From NCBI RefSeq assembly GCF_900128945.1, contig NZ_FQUD01000001.1, positions 186,001 to 250,000 of the forward strand: DNA of 64,000 bases. Reading direction: 5' to 3'. The notes below the pieces were generated by a model, which saw only the letters and a program-made list of their open reading frames with translations, was not told where the DNA came from and ran no database searches. Made by a program: the position numbers and the translations under genes. This document shows, piece by piece, positions 62,894-64,000 of this stretch (the first letter of the stretch is position 1; every line of letters starts with the position of its first letter). Source of the DNA: Chryseobacterium sp. OV279 (lineage in GTDB: Bacteria; Bacteroidota; Bacteroidia; Flavobacteriales; Weeksellaceae).

Positions 62894-64000
62894 ATGTCTT
62901 TAAAAAGAAAGATAGCATTAACGATCAGTATCGCTTTTTCCCTGCTTTTTGCAATGGTGATGGCGGTTATCTATCTGTCTTTTAATGATTTCAGAAGAGA
63001 TGAGTTTAAAGAAAGATTCAGGCAGCGTCTTGAATTTACCTCCCACTTCATTTCAAAGTCTAAAGATTTCGAAGAAGAGGCTCCGATTTTTTTTAATGAA
63101 AACTCAGATAACATCCTTCTTAATGAAACCATATTAATTTTCAACAGCGAGAAAGAACTGATCTACAGCACCATCAAAGACAGAAATGTCACCTGGGACA
63201 GTGCCCTTCTCAAAGAGCTGGATGAAAAGAAAATCATATACACGGAAAAAACAGTTCCCGAAATCTATGCAGCGCTCCGGAATATCAATGGTGAAAATTA
63301 TTACATCCTCACCAGCGCACTAGATACCAACGGAAAATCGAAACTGGAATACCTTAAATACCTTTTGATCACAGCGTATGTAATGAGTACCCTTCTGATC
63401 GGGTTTTTCAGTTATTACTTTATGGGACAGTTCCTCCGTCCTCTGGAAGATCTGAATACCGAAATCTCGGAAGTGACGGCTCATAAGCTCACAAAACAAA
63501 TTCCCGTTCAGGAGTCGAATGATGAAATTAATGTGCTGGCTAAATCATTTAATACCATGATTGCAAGGCTGGACGATGTTTTTCAGTCACAGAAAGATTT
63601 TACAGCAAGTGCTTCCCATGAAATCAGGACTCCTATTACCAGGATGGCATTTCAGCTTGAAAACCTGATCAAGTTTGAAGAACATTCACCAGAGACTTTA
63701 ACTTCCTTAAAACAGATCCAGAAAGATGTGTACCAGCTATCGGATCTTACCAATTCTCTTTTACTCCTTACCAAATTTGATAAGGAAAATATTCAGAGTA
63801 TTTATGAAGAAGTAAGAATTGACGAAGTTATTTTCGAAGCCTTCGAAGCGGTAGAAAAAAGCTACCCATCTCTGAAAATGGATTTCCTGATCTCTGAAGA
63901 TACTTCCGAAAACGGTCTTCTGACCATAAGCGGGATCCAATCTCTGCTGGTGATTGTCTTTATCAATCTCTTTAAAAACGCAGCGGTCTATTCTGATGAT
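62894..64000 (+). CDS. sensor histidine kinase, 3' end outside window
   Basis: 369 codons are visible and the frame is open to the last base. Two membrane helices (about 7-29 and 156-178) flank a periplasmic sensing region of about 125 residues. HAMP follows, then HisKA with the phospho-acceptor His242 in 'ASHEIRTPITRM', and the start of the ATPase domain ('FINLFKNAAVYS', N-box). The ATG at 62894 directly follows the regulator's TAG. It is the partner of the OmpR-type regulator. Confidence 0.93.
   Translation, partial: MSLKRKIALTISIAFSLLFAMVMAVIYLSFNDFRRDEFKERFRQRLEFTSHFISKSKDFEEEAPIFFNENSDNILLNETILIFNSEKELIYSTIKDRNVTWDSALLKELDEKKIIYTEKTVPEIYAALRNINGENYYILTSALDTNGKSKLEYLKYLLITAYVMSTLLIGFFSYYFMGQFLRPLEDLNTEISEVTAHKLTKQIPVQESNDEINVLAKSFNTMIARLDDVFQSQKDFTASASHEIRTPITRMAFQLENLIKFEEHSPETLTSLKQIQKDVYQLSDLTNSLLLLTKFDKENIQSIYEEVRIDEVIFEAFEAVEKSYPSLKMDFLISEDTSENGLLTISGIQSLLVIVFINLFKNAAVYSDD

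Overview
The window is a stretch of a Flavobacteriia chromosome, most likely Chryseobacterium or a close relative. The evidence is the gene content: type IX secretion (T9SS) cargo with GEVED and fibronectin-III modules, the acpP-fabF-rnc-pyk block, rpsU-xerC-hpf, hut genes and Bacteroidetes DUF families. The promoters also fit, with a -7 element of TAnnTTTG and, in the best cases, a TTTG about 19-21 bases upstream. All calls come from reading the sequence and recalling families; no search was run.

Layout. 1-1651: end of a zinc metalloprotease, a DUF6452-type lipoprotein and a DUF6048-type outer-membrane-like protein. 1886-17864: four large secreted proteins in a row, each followed by its own terminator; two are reprolysin-like metallopeptidases and two carry only adhesive modules. 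18031-21191 (minus): coaE, a metallo-beta-lactamase-fold hydrolase, a PaiB-like flavin-binding protein and ruvB. 21392-28471 (plus): hutI, a DUF695-like protein, a BCCT transporter, hutG and an aldehyde dehydrogenase. 28622-32800 (minus): pyk, an IPExxxVDY-like protein, rnc, fabF and acpP. 33246-38270: a second aldehyde dehydrogenase, an AraC-type regulator and another T9SS metallopeptidase.

38499-54520 is accessory DNA at the 3' end of the tmRNA gene (ssrA, minus strand, 54507-54902). Three copies of the last 14-15 bases of ssrA (gtggagttggaggg) lie at 38499, 41926 and 54506, so two elements appear to sit in tandem. The first (about 3.4 kb) holds a lipoprotein with a JAB/MPN-like motif and two DUF6705-type proteins. 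The second (about 12.6 kb, visibly AT-rich) holds a tyrosine integrase, an unknown protein, an excisionase-like HTH protein, a probable replication initiator followed by an origin-like region, and a cargo: a DUF4468-like protein, a small membrane protein coupled to an 1151-residue P-loop (STAND-like) NTPase, and an AAA-ATPase plus subtilase pair matching the IetAS defence system. The membrane-protein/NTPase pair is the best candidate here for an undescribed anti-phage system.

55034-64000 is chromosomal again: a T9SS type B surface protein with internal duplications, rpsU-xerC-hpf, seven tRNA genes of which six form a duplicated Thr-Tyr-Gly cassette, and an OmpR-type response regulator with its histidine kinase, which runs off the window end.
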